Below are positions 35,701-45,818 of a stretch of 64,000 nt of DNA, in pieces. Position numbers and translations under genes: made by a program. The notes under the pieces were generated by a model. The model did not search any database. It was not told the origin of the DNA and was given only the letters and a program-made list of their open reading frames with translations. This DNA comes from Molossus alvarezi (taxonomy: Eukaryota; Chordata; Mammalia; Chiroptera; Molossidae). The stretch lies in NCBI GenBank assembly GCA_037176705.1, contig CM073899.1:8184001-8248000 (forward strand), in the 5' to 3' direction. Position 1 is the first letter of the stretch; every line of letters starts with the position of its first letter.

Positions 35701-36291
35701 AGGGCACATATGGAGTTTATCATGAAAAATGAGGTGAGGTACTGTACCCATACTGGAGTGAGTAGGGGGTCAGCAACTTTGTCCATATGTAGCCACTGAG
35801 ATTTAGAATGTAAAAAAAGAGGATCAAGCTATAGAGTCTTCATCATCCATAGTCACCTCTCCTGGACACATTTGCAGTCTTTCTAAAATCAATTAATGAA
35901 TCTTTTTCAGGTTGTTTACATTGCAATTCCTTTATGGTATTTGTCTGCTCCTTTTTTGGCATTTTTTATTTATATTTATTATGATATATATAAATTTCCC
36001 TTCACAACAACTATTCATCTTGTTCTCTGCAGCACCCTGAAGTTCTTTCATGATACATCCTGAACAGTCCACGGTGTCCTTTCTTCATAGCAAGAAATCT
36101 TGTGTGGAATGCGTTATCATTCTCTCACATTGAATAGTGCTTCTTGCAGGAAGATTACATAACTTTTCCCGGTGGAATTCAGATGTACTCATATAACTTG
36201 CTTTGACCAAAAATGTAAAGAAAAATAATGTTTGTTACGCCAGGAAGAAGCATTAAGAATCCAAATGTGGTTTATCATGTTGCATTCTACT
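35701..36291. other. Unassigned; old repeat-like stretch near 36,000-36,290
   Basis: No gene. The run around tcatcttgttctctgcagca and cggtggaattcagatg reads like an old dispersed repeat, but I cannot name it. Confidence 0.4.
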
Positions 36292-36590
36292 CTGTGTGGA
36301 TGGCAGAATAATGTTCCCCAAGATATCATACCTGTTTCTCAGAGCTTGTGAATATGTGATGTTACATATCAAAAGAAACTTTGCAGATGTGATTACAAAT
36401 AAGGACCCTGAGGTGATGAGATTATTCTAGAGAACATAATCATATGAGTACTTATAGGTAGGGGACATTACTTACTGTGCCAGAAAAAAAAATGTGACCA
36501 TAGGAAAGAGCAAGAGAACAGTGTGAGGACTCAGCACACCACTGCTGGCTTTTAAGATGGGCCAGGAGCCAAGGAATGTAAATGCGGTCA
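36292..36590 (+). mobile_element. MLT1-type LTR, left part
   Basis: The wording gcagaataatgttccccaag, gagcttgtgaatatgtgatg, actttgcagatgtgatta, accctgaggtgatgagatta and ggagccaaggaatgtaa follows the MLT1 (MaLR/ERVL-MaLR) LTR in order. Old and diverged. The element continues at 37,085 after an insertion. Confidence 0.75.
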
Positions 36591-37084
36591 TTTCCCAGGC
36601 TGCCATAACAAATCAAAGTTAGTGGCCTAAAATAATAGAAATGTATTTTTTCTCAGTTCTGAGGGCCATAGGTCCAGGCCCAAGGTGTTAGTAAGAACAC
36701 ACTTTTTGAAGACTTGGGAAAATTCCATGTTTTCCCTCTTCTAGCGTCTGATAATTGCCAGATTCCTTAGCTTGTTGTTGCAACACCTCCATGTCTGCCT
36801 CCATCGTTACATCACCTTCTCTTCTGTATGCCTGTCAAATTTCCTTCTGCTTTATTCTTATAGGGCATCTCTTATTAGATTTAGGGTCCACTCAGGTAAT
36901 CCAGAATAAGTTCTTCATCTCAAAACCTTTAACTTAATCATACTTTTTTAGCAATATCATATCATATCATTAATATAATAAATATAATTAATGTAATATT
37001 CACTCTTCTATCATATAAAGAGGTATACACAGGATCTGAGAATTAGGACATAGGCATGTTTTATTGGAGGCCACCATTCAGCCC
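36591..37084. mobile_element. Old dispersed repeat inserted in the MLT1 LTR
   Basis: The string gctgccataacaaatcaaag followed by agtggcctaaaataatagaa and agttctgagggccataggtc belongs to a very common old mammalian repeat, with the matching end ggaggccaccattcagccca at about 37,060. I do not assign a family name from memory. It is flanked on both sides by the two parts of the MLT1, so it is younger than the MLT1. A short atatcat repeat lies at 36,955-36,970. Confidence 0.6.
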
Positions 37085-37291
37085 ACTAACATGGGCAACG
37101 TCACCAAATTTGAAAGGCAAGAAAGTGGATTCTCCCCTTGAGACAACAGAAGGCATGCAACACGGTGAGCTTAGCCTGGAGAGACCCACACCTGACTCCT
37201 GACCTACAGAACCATAAGACAATAAATGCATGTTGTTTTAAGTCACTTAGGTTGTGGTCATTTATTATATCAGCATTCAAATGATGACACT
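37085..37291 (+). mobile_element. MLT1-type LTR, right part
   Basis: Continues the LTR with gtggattctccccttgagac, ctgacctacagaaccataag, acaataaatgc (polyadenylation signal) and ttaagtcacttaggttgtgg, the standard MLT1 3' end. Confidence 0.75.
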
Positions 37292-37299
37292 GTGTCAAG

Positions 37300-38784
37300 A
37301 CAACTGACAGCTTCCTAGATGGAGGCTGTTCTATCTATCAGCCTGGCTGAGTAGTAGAGTCAGTGCTGAGCAGACCCAGAGCTGACAGACACAGGAGCAG
37401 TTAAACCTTGCTCTTACCAACCACTGAGCTTTGAAGTATTTTCTAATGTCAGCATGACCTAGCCTTTCCCAGAGGGTAAATATCTTTTTTTGCATTTAGT
37501 CTTTTTTGAAGCTAAACATTAAAACAAAACAAAACATGAGATTTGAAAACAGGAGGGAACACTTTGCAAAATGGCTCTCCTACTAGTCGTAAGACATTGA
37601 ACAGATATCTTGCCCATTATGGTCTTATTTTCTTTTTTGTAAAGTGGAAATAAAAGTCACTAAACTTTTCAGTTATATTTAAACTCAGTATTCTTGCAGA
37701 ACTACTGTTATGCCTAAATAGGCATTCTACTAGTAATTATTATATCTTTAGAATGTTGAATTAATCTTTATAGTGCTTTTTCTATTCAATTTACTGTAAT
37801 GGTCCTTGATATTATTATACCCTTGTCAGTTTGAGCTTTAGCCACATACGAAGAAGAAGGCCATGCACAGAATAATTTAAATGCTAATTCTGTATTTTTC
37901 CCTGGTTGCGTAATTTCTTTTGAAGCACGGCCAACAAAATAGCATGATTGTTGCACATTTTATTCTGTTTCAAACAACTGTTAAGAGGTCCCTATTCAGC
38001 TTTTATCAAATAATATGTATTCTTAATTTCATTAAATATCTTTTTGTTTCTATAACCTATTGAATTCCTTTCTCTTTTGATTATAAACCTTGAGGACACT
38101 TTTCAAGACAATATAACCTACATGAGATAAAACATTGTAATTGATCCTTTATCTGTGTAAGGGTATTGAATAGGACCACTCTTTACCACTCAGGGTCAAA
38201 TTTTTATTATAATCCCAAAAATATATACATTGTCAGGAAATTAATAAAAATATCACTGTATGCAAAAACAAGGAAATAAAATATCCTTTCTGTAAAAAGG
38301 ATATACCATTTCTTTTCTTTATAGGTACTTTTCTATATGCTAATGTAGAAAAGAAAAATTAACTTATATACAGTAATACTGTAGCTTCTGTAAATATTTA
38401 AATAAGATGGTAAATATCAAAGATAATTGCAACTTAGGTGACTGACATTTTTAACCTGTATTTTGAATTAGCAATTTTGTTTTTAAAGTATTATTCTAAA
38501 GCTGTTAATGCCAGGGCTACATTTCTAAAATATTCATTGTTTTGGTTTTAATGAATATTTTAAAATCGATGCATGGGAATTTATGTATATGTATTTACAT
38601 GTACATACATTTAGATAAAATAAATATTACTATTACTCTCTCTTGAACATGTAAATGTAAATTTCATTGCAAAACACATATGTATTGAGAAGTATATAAG
38701 TTTCGTTTGTTTCTTGTTTTGCGTTTTTTCAAAACATGATGTTAAAAATGTCTAACTATCAAAAAAGTAATTGGAAGTAAAAAA
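37300..38784. other. Unassigned AT-rich sequence
   Basis: About 1.5 kb with no recognised gene, repeat or microsatellite of note. Confidence 0.55.
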
Positions 38785-39000
38785 GTTTTTATTGATTTTT
38801 TTCTTTTAGAGAGAAAGGAAGCGGGGGGGAGAGAGAGAGAGAAATATCAATGTGAGAGAGAAACATCAATTTGCTGCCTCCTGCATGCTCACTACTGGGG
38901 ATTGAGCCTGCAACCTGGGCATGTGCCCTGACCAGGAAATGAATTGGGACTTCTTAGTCTATGGGACAACACTCAGTCCACTGAGCCACACCAGCTAGGA
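38785..39000 (-). mobile_element. Ves SINE (short type)
   Basis: Reverse orientation: T-rich tail, gaga run, gaaacatcaat repeats, acctgggcatgtgccctgac and the 5' head reading tcctagctggtgtggctcag from 39,000. It lies exactly at the 5' truncation point of the following L1. Confidence 0.85.
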
Positions 39001-41466
39001 AAGTATACATTCTTTTCAAGTGGACCTGGATTATTCTCAAAGAAAACACATGTTAGAGCACAAAGTATGCCTTAATAAATTCAAGAAAGTTGAAATCATA
39101 TAAAGCATCTTCTCAGATCATAATGGCATGAAACTAGAAATCAATTACACTAATAAAACTCAAAGATATTCAAACATATGGAGACTAAATATCTTGTTAT
39201 TGAACAATGAATGGACTACCAAATATGATCAAGACAGAAATAAAAACTTCCAGGAATAAAACAATAAGGAACACACAACAACCTAAAAACTATGGGACAC
39301 CATGAAACCACTTCTGAGAGGGAAGTTCATAGCTTTAGAGGCCTTTACTAAAAAAAATTAAAAAAAAAAAAAAAAACAAGAAAAATCTCTAAAAATATTT
39401 CTAACCCTATAACTTTAAGAATTAGAAAGAGAAAAACTCAGAGTAAGTAAAAGAAAGGAAATAATAAAGATCATAATGGAAATAAATGACATAGAGGTAA
39501 AAAAAAAAAAAATGAAACCAAGATAAAAACAATTGGTGAAATTTTAGCGAGAGTTATCAAGAAACAAAAAGAGACAATCCAAATTAATAAAACCAGAAGT
39601 GAATGAGTCGAGATAACAACTGACATCACAGAAATAGAAAGGATTGTAAGAAAATACCTTGAACACAAATATGCCAATGAACTGGACAACCTGGGTAAAA
39701 TGGACAAATTTCTAGAAACATACAATCTGCCAAAACTCAATCAGAAAGAATCAGAAAACCAGAATAGGCCAATAACAACTGATAAAATTGAAACAGTAAT
39801 AAAAAAAAAAAATTCCCAGCAAACAAAAGCCCTGGTGTGGATGGCTTCACAGGGGAGTTTTACCAAACATTCAAAAAAGAATTAACACCAATTTTTCACA
39901 AACTATTCCAAAAAAATTTAAGAGGGGAAAAGACTTCCAAGCTCCTTTTGCAAGGCCGGAATGATTTTAATTTTAAAAACAAATAAAGACACTACAAAGA
40001 AAGAAGATTATAGGCTAATATCCCTGATGAAGATGAATGCTAAAATCCTCAGCAAACTACTGGCAAATAAGATCCAGCAATACATTAGAGAGATCATACA
40101 CCATAACCAAATGGGATTTACTCTAACAATGTAAGGATGGCTCAATGTTTACAAATCAATGAACGTGATAGACTACATAAACAAAATAAAAATAATATGA
40201 TCCTATCAATAGACAAGAAAGGCATTTGACAAAATCCAGCACCCATTTTTGATAACTCTCATCAAAGTGGGAATAGAGGGATAATAACTGAATATAATAA
40301 AGACCATATATGACAAACCTACAGCCAACATCATACTCAATTGACAAAAACCAAAAGCTTTTCCCTTAAGATCAGGAACAAAAAAAGGATATCTGCTTTC
40401 ACTATTCTTCAATGTAGTACTGGAAGTCCTAATCACAGCAATCAGACTAAAAGGTATCCAAGTTGAAAAGGATGAAATAAAACTTTCATTATTCACAGAT
40501 GACAGGATAATGTACATAGAAAACACTATAGACTCTACCAAAAATATGCAGGTTTAATAAATAAATATGGCAATGTAGCAGAATAGAAAATTAACACCTG
40601 GAAATTGGTGGCATTTTTATACACCAATATTGAACTCTAAGAAAGAGAAACTTTAAAAAAATCCCATGTATCATTGCAACAACAAAAAAATAATATGCCT
40701 GTGAATAAACTTAAAGAAGTAAAAAACCTATACTCAAAAAACTATAGGACATTGAGAAAAGAAATAGAGGAAAACGCAAAAATGTGGACGTGTATACTGT
40801 GTTCATGGATTAAAAAATCAACATCATTGAAATGTCCATACCACCCAGAACAATCCATAGATTCAATACAATCCTTATTAAAATACCAGTGGCATATTTC
40901 ACAGAGCTAGAACAAATTTTACAACAATTTATGTGGAATCAGAAAAGACCCCGAATAGCCACAGAGAAACAAAGTTCGAAGGATCACAAAACTAGATATC
41001 AAACTACAGTACAAAGTCACTGCAATAAAAACAGCCTGGTACTGGAACAAGAACCAGCATAAAGACCAACAGAACAGGACAGAACTCTCGCAAATTGACC
41101 TATGCTAATATGGCCAATGAACATTTGGCAAAGGAGGTAAGAACATTAAAAAAAAAAAAAAAGTAAAGATAGTTTATTCAATAAATGGTGTTGGAGAAAT
41201 TAGATGGGTACATGCAAAGAAATGAAACTAGACCATCAACTTATGCCATAGACAAGAATAAAATCAAAATAAATAAAATACTTAAACATAACTCGCAAAA
41301 CCATAAGACTCCTAGAAGAAAATAGGCAGTAAAATCTCAGACATCTCACATAGTAGTATTTTCACTGATACACCACCTAGAGCAAGGGAGACAAAAGAAA
41401 AAAATAACAAATGTGACTACATCAAACTAAAAAACTTCTGCACAGCAAAGAAAAAATCAACAAAAT
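39001..41466 (+). mobile_element. Host L1, left part (ORF2 from endonuclease onwards)
   Basis: Old plus-strand L1, 5'-truncated inside the endonuclease coding region, running to the C-terminal part of ORF2, where an 8.7 kb L1 composite was inserted. It continues without loss at 50,129/50,145, sharing the 16-bp duplication at the insertion point. The join (gcaaagaaaaaatcaacaaaat then aaatgggcaacc) reads as ordinary L1 ORF2 sequence. Confidence 0.9.
39001..41466 (+). pseudogene. L1 ORF2 fragment, disrupted by a nested L1
   Basis: Recognisable blocks in order: endonuclease C-terminus (HTFFSSGPG-like, then NGMKLEINY near 39,125), linker [36 protein letters not shown] (39,700-39,810), RT with PDEDEC-like sequence near 40,020, the SIDKKGI region near 40,205, [14 protein letters not shown] at 40,483-40,524 (FADD replaced by FTDD) and the [38 protein letters not shown] block (40,848-40,960). 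An A17 run near 39,360 and other indels break the frame. Confidence 0.85.
41451..41466 (+). repeat. Target-site duplication, left copy
   Basis: aaaaaatcaacaaaat, identical to 50,129-50,144. It flanks the 8.66 kb insertion. The leading A-run is ambiguous with an A-tail on the right side, so the informative core is tcaacaaaat. Confidence 0.9.
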
Positions 41467-43081
41467 GAAGAGCATCTAGAAGATGGCGTTGGGCAGTACC
41501 AGAGAGAGGTTGAGTGTGTGAGAGAGTGTGAGTGGACATGAAGGTGGACAACAAAACTTATGCAGTGCAGAGACATGGAACAGAAGGTTCCATAAACAGG
41601 AGCAGCTGGCTACCTCAGTAAGCAGCCCTTCAGGGCACTTCTCCCTGTGACGCGAGGAGGTCCCACCATTTTGGAAGATCCCGGGTCTTCCCTGGGAGGA
41701 GCCAGTGGTGGCTAGGGCCCAGCAGCACACCTGGCACCATCAGACCAGTGGACACTCTCTGTCAACACAGACCAGTGCACAGTAGTGGAGCTCCCAAGGT
41801 GCTTGTTGCAAAAGCCATGGACAGCCCGGAGCCCAGCACCATCCCCCATAGTAGCAGCCTGATCAGATCGAGATATACCCCCAGCAACAGAGGCTGGAGA
41901 GCAGACATCCATCCCCGGGCAACAGAAGCACAGATCAGCTGAGACCCATTCCCCAAAACTACAGTGAGCAGGAGTTGAGCCCCACAGGGCAGCAGAACTC
42001 CCCAGTCACCAGCGGTGGGACCTGGGGCTCCACAGAGGCCTGTGCAGTCCAGAAGTTCACAAGAGCAGTGGGAAGACTGAGCCCGAGAGGGACTGGTGCA
42101 ATCCAGCTTCCAGTGGGTCCTGTGGGGTGCTGGGGCACCAGAGAGGCCTGTGCAGCCAAGCAGCCCATAACATAGACATAGAGCCTGGTCCCCAAAGGGA
42201 CTGTGCGATCCAATTACCCACGGCACCTGCAGAGTGCGGGGGCACCAGAGAGTCCTATGCGACCCAGCTGCACACAAGATAGGCATAGAGGATGTGAAAA
42301 TGAAGCAGAGTGAATAGAAGCTACACAGACAATCTCCAAGGACCAAATGGAATTACAACTAAAATAAAGACAAATCCTCAGAAAAAAAGGCCACTGAGAA
42401 GCAGCAGGAAAGGACCATATAATCAGGGACACTGGTAGGATCTGTGGAGGCATGAGAGGGTGGGGGGCTGGGAGCCCACGGACAACAGCAGTCTTAGATG
42501 TGAGCAGCACCTTTGGGAATAAAGACCAAGTCTACTCCACAGAACAGAGATCTGGGACAGAGTGCTAAAACAGCCACAGCCACTCAGCTGGGGGCTATAG
42601 CAGAGGGAGATCAGACTGGGCTGGAACTCTAGGGGAACACCTAGGATTTGGCATCACTGAGTTTTTGCTGAGTTGTGGCCCCAAAGAATGGTGGCCAGTG
42701 TGCTCCTTCCAAGAGCTATGGGGGAAAGCAGCAGCCCCCCCGCCCCCTAGGAGATTCAGCTTTTCCCAGGTGAGACAAAACAATACAAATTGAAGCTCCT
42801 TAACAACCAGCATATATCCCACCCTCTGGATATTTTCTTATCAGAATACCAGGGCTACATTCCAAGGCACTGAGTAACTGAGACTACTAGCCTCGAGGAA
42901 AAAGCTAGAGGATAAATGAACCTTTCCTGGTTCATTTATACCCAGGAAAGTAACTTGACAGTGGTGTTTAACATGGGCCTGCCCAAATCCAACCAAACAC
43001 AGTAGAAGGAGCCACAAACAGCAGAACACCAACACCCACAGGGAAAATTTGGCAGGCTCAAAAACCCACTGAGATAGCCAA
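41467..43081 (+). promoter_or_regulatory. L1 5' UTR A with ~107-bp tandem monomers
   Basis: Begins near tctagaagatggcgttggg; aagatggc is the YY1-type motif seen at the 5' end of L1s, where it positions the start of transcription. At 41,962-42,287 about three tandem units of 107-108 bp occur: the shared core (ca or cca)gagag(g or t)cc-t-tgc(a or g)-cc lies at about 42,031, 42,138 and 42,245, each preceded by cgngaggactg/gggactg and ggg(g)cac-type wording. The rest (42,288-43,081) is a non-monomer part that matches 5' UTR B. GC-rich; in L1 this region is the internal promoter. Confidence 0.8.
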
Positions 43082-43992
43082 ATGGTGAAACAAAGAAACA
43101 AATCCCAAATGAAAGAACAAGAGGACTCTATCAAAAATGAGATAAAAGAAATGTACTTAAGCAAATTATCAGAGGTAGAGTTCAGAGCCACAGTCTTGAC
43201 TAAGCTCAACAGCATGAGTAAGGACATCAGCATCAGGAGTAAAGATATAGAAACATTGAAAACCAACCAGGTGGAAGTGAAGAATGACATAGGAGAAATA
43301 AAGAACACATTGGAAGGACTAACGAGCAGAGTAGGAGAAACTGAGTACCGATTCAGTGAATTAGAAGACAGGGTAGAAAAAATGAACCAATCAGAAAACC
43401 AAAAGGAATAAACAATTAAAAAACAAGAAGATAGCGTAAGAGAACTGCAGGAAACTGGAAACATAATAACATTCACATCATAGGAGTCCTTGAAGAGGAA
43501 GAAAATGGGCAAGGGTTAGAGAATATATTTGAAGAAATAGTGACAGAAAACTCTCCTAACTTGGTGAAGGAAGAAGGCATTGAAGTTCAAGAAGCACAGA
43601 GAGCCCCAAGTAAGAAGAACCCAAACAGGCCCACACCAAGACACATAGTAATTAAAATGCCAAAAACTAAAGACAAAGAGAGAATCCTAAAGGCAGCAAG
43701 AGATAAGCAACAGGTTACCTACAAAGGAAACCCCATAAGTCTCTCAACTGACTTCTCACAAGAAACATTACCAGTCAGAAGGGAGTGGCATGAAGTAATC
43801 AAGATCATGAAAAACAAGGATCTGAATCCAGGAATACTCTACCCAGCAAGGTTATCATTCAAAATAGAAGGCCAAATAAAGAACATCCCAGACAAAAAGA
43901 GTCTAAGGGAATATATTAACAAAACCATCACTGCAAGATATGCTAAAAGGACAGCTGTAATTAGTAGAAGAACTAGGGGAAAAAAAATATAA
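43082..43992 (+). pseudogene. L1 ORF1, copy A
   Basis: Start at the ATG giving MVKQRNKSQMKEQED. The first frame (109 residues to a stop at 43,411) is the N-terminus and coiled coil, including NDIGEIKNTLEGLTSRVGETEYRFSELEDRVEKM. A second frame (43,540-43,992, 150 residues) in another phase carries the RNA-binding core with PTPRHIVIKMPKTKDKERILKAARDKQQVTYKG and the C-terminal domain, ending RRTRGKKI-stop. A stop and a frameshift between 43,411 and 43,540 break it. Length (about 300 codons in total) is near the family norm. It contains a SIRSKD insertion-like repeat of ISIRSKDIETLK relative to copy B. Confidence 0.9.
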
Positions 43993-44007
43993 CCACACTA
44001 AACAAAA

Positions 44008-44084
44008 ATGGCAATAAATAAGTACATATCAATTATCACCTTAAATGTGAATGGTTTCAATGCTTTGATAAACAGACACAAAGT
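44008..44084 (+). pseudogene. L1 ORF2 start, cut after ~25 codons (unit A)
   Basis: MAINKYISIITLNVNGFNALINRHKV, the first residues of the endonuclease domain, then the sequence changes abruptly at gagg (44,085) into a second L1 5' UTR. The remainder of this ORF2 does not occur anywhere after the composite. Confidence 0.9.
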
Positions 44085-44895
44085 GAGGGTTCCAAAATGG
44101 CAGTGGAATGAATGAAAGCTACACAGACCATCTCCCAGGACCAAACTGGACTTACAACTAAAACACAGACAAATAGATGGGAAAAAGTAACAGAAAAGCA
44201 GCTTGGAGGACCATATAAACAGGAACACTGACTCAATCCTGGTAGGATTGTGGAGGCACAAAAGGGGGACTGGGAGCCCACAGACAAGAGCGGCCTTAGC
44301 TGTGGGCAGTGCCCTCGGGTTAAACTCCCAAGAGGCTCCGTAACCCAGAGCCAGGACAAAGGCCAAAATAACCATAGCCGCTCACCTTGGGCTCTGGCAG
44401 AGGGAGGGCAGACTGGACTGGAACTGTGTGGGGACACTCGGGATTTGGAGGGTGCTCAGAGCTTTTGCAGCCATGCAGAACAGTGGCTATCTTGCTCCTT
44501 TCCAGGGTTCTGGGGAGAGGCAGTGGCCCCTCCCTCAGAGATTCAACCCCACCCAGGTGGGCCATTGAAATGCAAATTGAGGCTCACTAACAACCAGCAT
44601 CTGCACCACCCTAGATAAATCCCCTTACACTGAGCACCTGAAGGAGTTTTTCATAAAACTGAGAACGCAAAGCTCTTCAAGTAACTGCTACTGATAGCCT
44701 CCAGGTAAAAAGCTGGATAATAACTGTACCATTCCTGGGCTAGCAACTCTAACCAGGAAAGTACAAATTGACAGTGGTGTCTAACATGAGTGCTCTGTGG
44801 CTCATCCAAACAAAGGAGAGGGAGCCACAAACAGTAGAACACCAACACCCACAAAGAAAGTTTGGCAGGCTCAAAAGCCCACTGTGATAGCCAAA
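44085..44895 (+). promoter_or_regulatory. L1 5' UTR B, without monomers
   Basis: Starts gagggttccaaaatggc, which aligns exactly with gaggatgtgaaaatgaagc at 42,288, the end of the monomer array of unit A, and stays homologous to 42,288-43,081 to the end (gaagctacacagac, accatataa-cagg, ctgggagccca). So unit B begins at the monomer/non-monomer boundary; its first 20 bases contain ccaaaatggc, similar to the ccaagatggc start of other L1s. Confidence 0.8.
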
Positions 44896-45803
44896 ATGGT
44901 GAAACACAGAAACAAATGCCAAATGAAAGAACAAGAGACCTCTACCAAACATGAGGTAAATGTGGAACAGTCAAGCAAGTTAACAAAGCCAGAATTCAGA
45001 GCCATGATCTTGATGGAGCTCAACAGCATGAGTAAGAACATAGAGATGTTGAAAATCAACCAATTGGAAGTTAAAACCCACCAAGAAGAAATCAAGAATG
45101 ACATATCAGAAATAAAGAACACATGGGAAGGTCTAAACAGCAGAGAAGAGAAAGCTGAGGACCAATTCAGTGAATTAGAAGACAGGGTAGAAAAAAATCA
45201 ACCAATCAGAAAACCGAAAGGAAAAAAAACTATTAAAAAACAGGAAGAAAGCTTAAGAGAACTGTGGGACAACTGAAAATGTAATAATATTCGCATCATA
45301 GGACTCCGAGTAGAAGAAGAAAATGAGCAAGTGTTTGAGAAAATATTCGAAGAAATAGTAGAGAAAACTTTCCTAACTTGGTGAAGGAAGAAGGCATTCA
45401 AGTTCACGAAGCACAGAGAGCCCCAAGTAAGAAGAACCCAAACAGGCACACACCAAGACACATAGTAATTAAAATGCCAAAAATTAAAGACAAAGAGAGA
45501 ATCCTAAAAGCAGAAAGAAATAAGCAACAGGTTACCTACAAAGGAAACCCCGTAAGATTCTCAGCTGACTTCTCACAAGAAACACTACAGGCCAGAGGAA
45601 ATGCATGAAGTAATGAAGGTCATGAAAAACAAGAATCTGAATCCAAGACTTCTCTACCCAGCAAGGCTGTCTTTCAAAATAGAAGGTCAAATAAAGAGCT
45701 TTCCAGCCAAAAAAAAAGGCTAAGGGAATACATTAGCACCAAACCAGCACTGCAAGAAAAAGGACTGCTGTAATTAGTGGAAGAAATAGGAAGAAAAATA
45801 TAA
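44896..45803 (+). pseudogene. L1 ORF1, copy B
   Basis: Start MVKHRNKCQMKEQETSTKHEV at 44,896; a longer frame opens upstream at 44,797 but is not supported by copy A. The coiled coil carries NDISEIKNTWEGLNSREEKAEDQFSELEDRVEKNQPIRKPKGKKTIKKQEESLRELWDN, stopped by a nonsense codon at about 45,274. The RNA-binding part follows in another frame (45,378-45,608, with HTPRHIVIKMPKIKDKERILKAERNKQQVTYKG) and then the C-terminal coding region to the stop at 45,801-45,803. Compared with copy A it lacks the ISIRSKD segment and has EVKTHQEE instead, roughly 65% residue identity by eye. Non-functional. Confidence 0.9.
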
Positions 45804-45818
45804 CCACACTAAACAAAA

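Noticed and set aside
41762..42346. 194-codon minus frame, rich in Cys/Trp/Leu
   Set aside because: Antisense of the GC-rich L1 5' UTR monomer array; its repeated residues reflect the 107-bp DNA repeat, not a protein.
42841..43512. 223-codon minus frame with hydrophobic residues
   Set aside because: Exact antisense shadow of L1 ORF1 copy A; purine-rich coding sequence gives Ser/Leu/Phe frames on the other strand.
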